This document shows positions 62,526 to 64,000 of a stretch of DNA of 64,000 nt, piece after piece. Position 1 is the stretch's first letter; each line of letters opens with the position of its first letter. Position numbers and translations under genes: made by a program. Source of the stretch: Ehretia macrophylla (Eukaryota > Streptophyta > Magnoliopsida > Boraginales > Ehretiaceae). The notes beneath the pieces are model-generated. The model made no database searches, was not told the DNA's origin, and saw only the letters and a list, made by a program, of their open reading frames with translations. The DNA lies in NCBI GenBank assembly GCA_037974665.1, contig CM075783.1, positions 39,879,712 to 39,943,711 on the forward strand. Direction: 5' to 3'.

Positions 62526-63232
62526 ACCCTCTTTTATCATCTCAGGTGAAGAAGATCAGGAACAGGTACCTGAGGATAACGTGCCTATTGATGACTCCTT
62601 GGAGTGATTGCATGCTCTACGTGCCTTACGTGGTTGTGGCTGTTTTGTGAACGATAAGATCATCTCTTATGTTGTTTGTCATTGCTATTGTAAATGACCC
62701 CCGTTGTAATTTAAGGTCAAATTTTGGTTTGTACTGATCATAACTAGATAGACACTCTTCTGGTCGTTTTTACTATCGCTACTTTGGTTTAGTATCTATC
62801 ACAGGCTTATGAAGTACTAGGTAAAGGGTTAAGTAAAATGAATCTATCCAATCTTAAGCAGGTACTCATTGGTAAGCTAAGATCAACAGGTACTTTTGTA
62901 ACAAGGATTGACAAACAAATGAGACATAGTTATCATGTTAAGTTATAAATCAAACGAGACTTCGAGATAACTAGTAGGCATTTCAATTGGCGATAAATAG
63001 TAATCTTAGTTGGAATCGAATTTGAGATTGAAAGTTTTGAGGTGTTTAGGAAATTAGGTCAAACTAAAGGGCTAATTACCGCCATTATGCTGCCGGTTTT
63101 CCAGAGGATTTTTCGAGTTCTAGGCTAACGTTAAGTGTTAAACCATAATGATCGATCAACTACGTGAAACGATTAGATTACATCCTAGTCTAACCTCTAC
63201 AGGTCGGGTTGGGGCGTGACACCTTATATTAA

Positions 63233-63244
63233 TGGTATCAGAGC
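63233..63244 (+). other. Primer binding site of the second copy
   Basis: TGGTATCAGAGC, 11 nt after the LTR end, identical in sequence and spacing to the first element. Confidence 0.9.
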
Positions 63245-63498
63245 TTAGATTGCTTAAGCCGGGTTTAACTCTCGGACCATGGGTAGAAGCCCTAAGGTTA
63301 TTGGGATGACTTGTTTATGTGTTAATGTGTGACAATATCAGTTGTGCCTTCTCTATTTCTATGTGCTTATGTGATTAACATGTCTTAACTGTTTCGAGAA
63401 TTGTATGTCTATGTAAAATTTTATGTTGCATACCTTATACATTAAATTCTTGTCTTGTCATATTCCATTAAATTGTGCATCATAATCTGTGCCTATAG

Positions 63499-64000
63499 AT
63501 GGCTGACCCTAGTACCCGCAATACCAATAGGAGCGATAAGCCTCAAGGAGCCGGAGATGCTCATCAAACTAATCCCGGCATGGCCATGTTTAACATGATG
63601 GCGACTGCTATAGATTGCGTGTCGCATGTGATGGAACGTCAAGATGCACGTGAAGTGAACAACAACAACAATAGGAATGATGGTAACAATGGGAGAAATA
63701 GCAGAATGCAAGAGTTCCTTGACTTTTGCCAGTCCAAATTCTACGGGGAAGCTGATGATGAAAAGGCAGAGGCTTGGCTGTCTGAGATTGAAAGGATTTT
63801 CAGGCCTCTTGACTATACTGATGAGGAAAAGATTGAGTTTGCTATATTTCTATTGCACGGGGATGCTAAGCATTGGTGGCACACTATGGAGGCACTTTGG
63901 GAAACTGATCATACACCTTGCTTGTGGGTAATTTCGTTAAGGCGTTCAAGGAGAAATACGTACCTGCAGTTTCTAGGTAGAGGCGAATTGAAGAATTCAT
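63499..64000 (+). pseudogene. Partial gag of the second chromovirus copy
   Basis: Starts at ATG 63499 (MADPSTRNTNRSDKPQ) and aligns with the gag at 24100 through FLDFCQSKFYGEADDEKAEA and LLHGDAKHWWHTMEALWE. It has a single copy of the region duplicated in the first element, and a sense TGG where that one has TAG. A G is missing in the run at 63926-63928 (GTGGGTAA against GTGGGGTAA), shifting the frame for the rest of the window. In the original frame a TAG would also appear at about 63978. So this copy is also decaying, but less so. Confidence 0.9.

Larger units (their letters stand above)
59686..63221 (+). repeat. 5' LTR of the second chromovirus copy (3,536 bp)
   Basis: Closest by eye to the nested reverse LTR at 36893: both share a segment with GAACTTACTTGTGTTATATG and a TTTTGTAACC in place of TATATAACC. 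Ends GGGGCGTGACA followed by the CCTTATATTAA spacer. This suggests two sub-lineages of the family in the window, one for 20297/28987 and one for 36893/59686. Confidence 0.9.
59686..64000 (+). mobile_element. Second chromovirus copy, cut by window edge
   Basis: 5' LTR (59686-63221), PBS and the start of gag, clearly the same family as the element at 20297 and in the same orientation. The rest lies beyond the window, so completeness and target duplication cannot be judged; TCCCA (59681-59685) is the left flank to look for. The LTR begins TGCCCCCGACCTC, a diverged form of the family start. Confidence 0.93.

Noticed and set aside
62327..62650. 107-codon open frame in the LTR, also in the reverse copy at 37464-37787
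   Set aside because: It occurs only in two near-identical LTRs, is broken in the others, and covers the hairpin and a different frame of the acidic segment. No family resemblance seen.

Overview
This window looks like satellite heterochromatin from a flowering plant. I see no host gene, tRNA or rRNA. About 35 kb (55%) is one tandem repeat with a monomer of about 341 bp, all on the + strand and present in roughly 103 copies by length. The other ~29 kb is Ty3/gypsy-type LTR retrotransposon DNA inserted into the array. The plant assignment rests on the tRNA-iMet-type primer binding site (TGGTATCAGAGC), the chromodomain at the end of pol and the very long LTRs, together typical of Tekay/Del-like chromoviruses. 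I cannot name the species.

Layout. 1-15879 satellite block 1, with an 89-bp local duplication and a 2,048-bp (six-monomer) tandem duplication. 15880-18319 solo LTR with a perfect TAACT target duplication. 18320-20296 satellite block 2. 20297-32519 a complete but dead 12.2-kb chromovirus: 3.5-kb LTRs, PBS, a gag-pol frame with ten internal stops and a 332-bp duplication in gag, and a PPT. 32520-35009 satellite block 3. 35010-42479 an older, divergent LTR of the same family, interrupted by a reverse-oriented solo LTR (36893-40432). 42480-54417 satellite block 4. 54418-56781 a third kind of solo LTR with a perfect GACAG duplication. 56782-59685 satellite block 5. 59686-64000 the 5' LTR, PBS and start of gag of another copy of the 20297 family, cut by the window edge.

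How it works together. The satellite is not a plain head-to-tail array. Monomer subtypes recur in a fixed order, and one marked subtype returns every 5-10 monomers, settling to six (about 2.04-2.05 kb) near the right end. This is higher-order-repeat organisation made by unequal exchange. Each monomer carries seven A/T tracts spaced about 10.3 bp apart, which predicts curved DNA, and a 15-bp dyad; 341 bp is close to two nucleosome repeats. Solo LTRs, nesting, microhomology deletions and C-to-T/G-to-A decay fit a recombining, probably methylated pericentromeric or centromeric region, although the chromosomal position is inference. The most unusual signals are the higher-order structure, the phased A-tracts, a hairpin kept by base-pair replacement across three LTR families, and an array of ACGTGC-cored ~20-bp units at the start of one LTR family.
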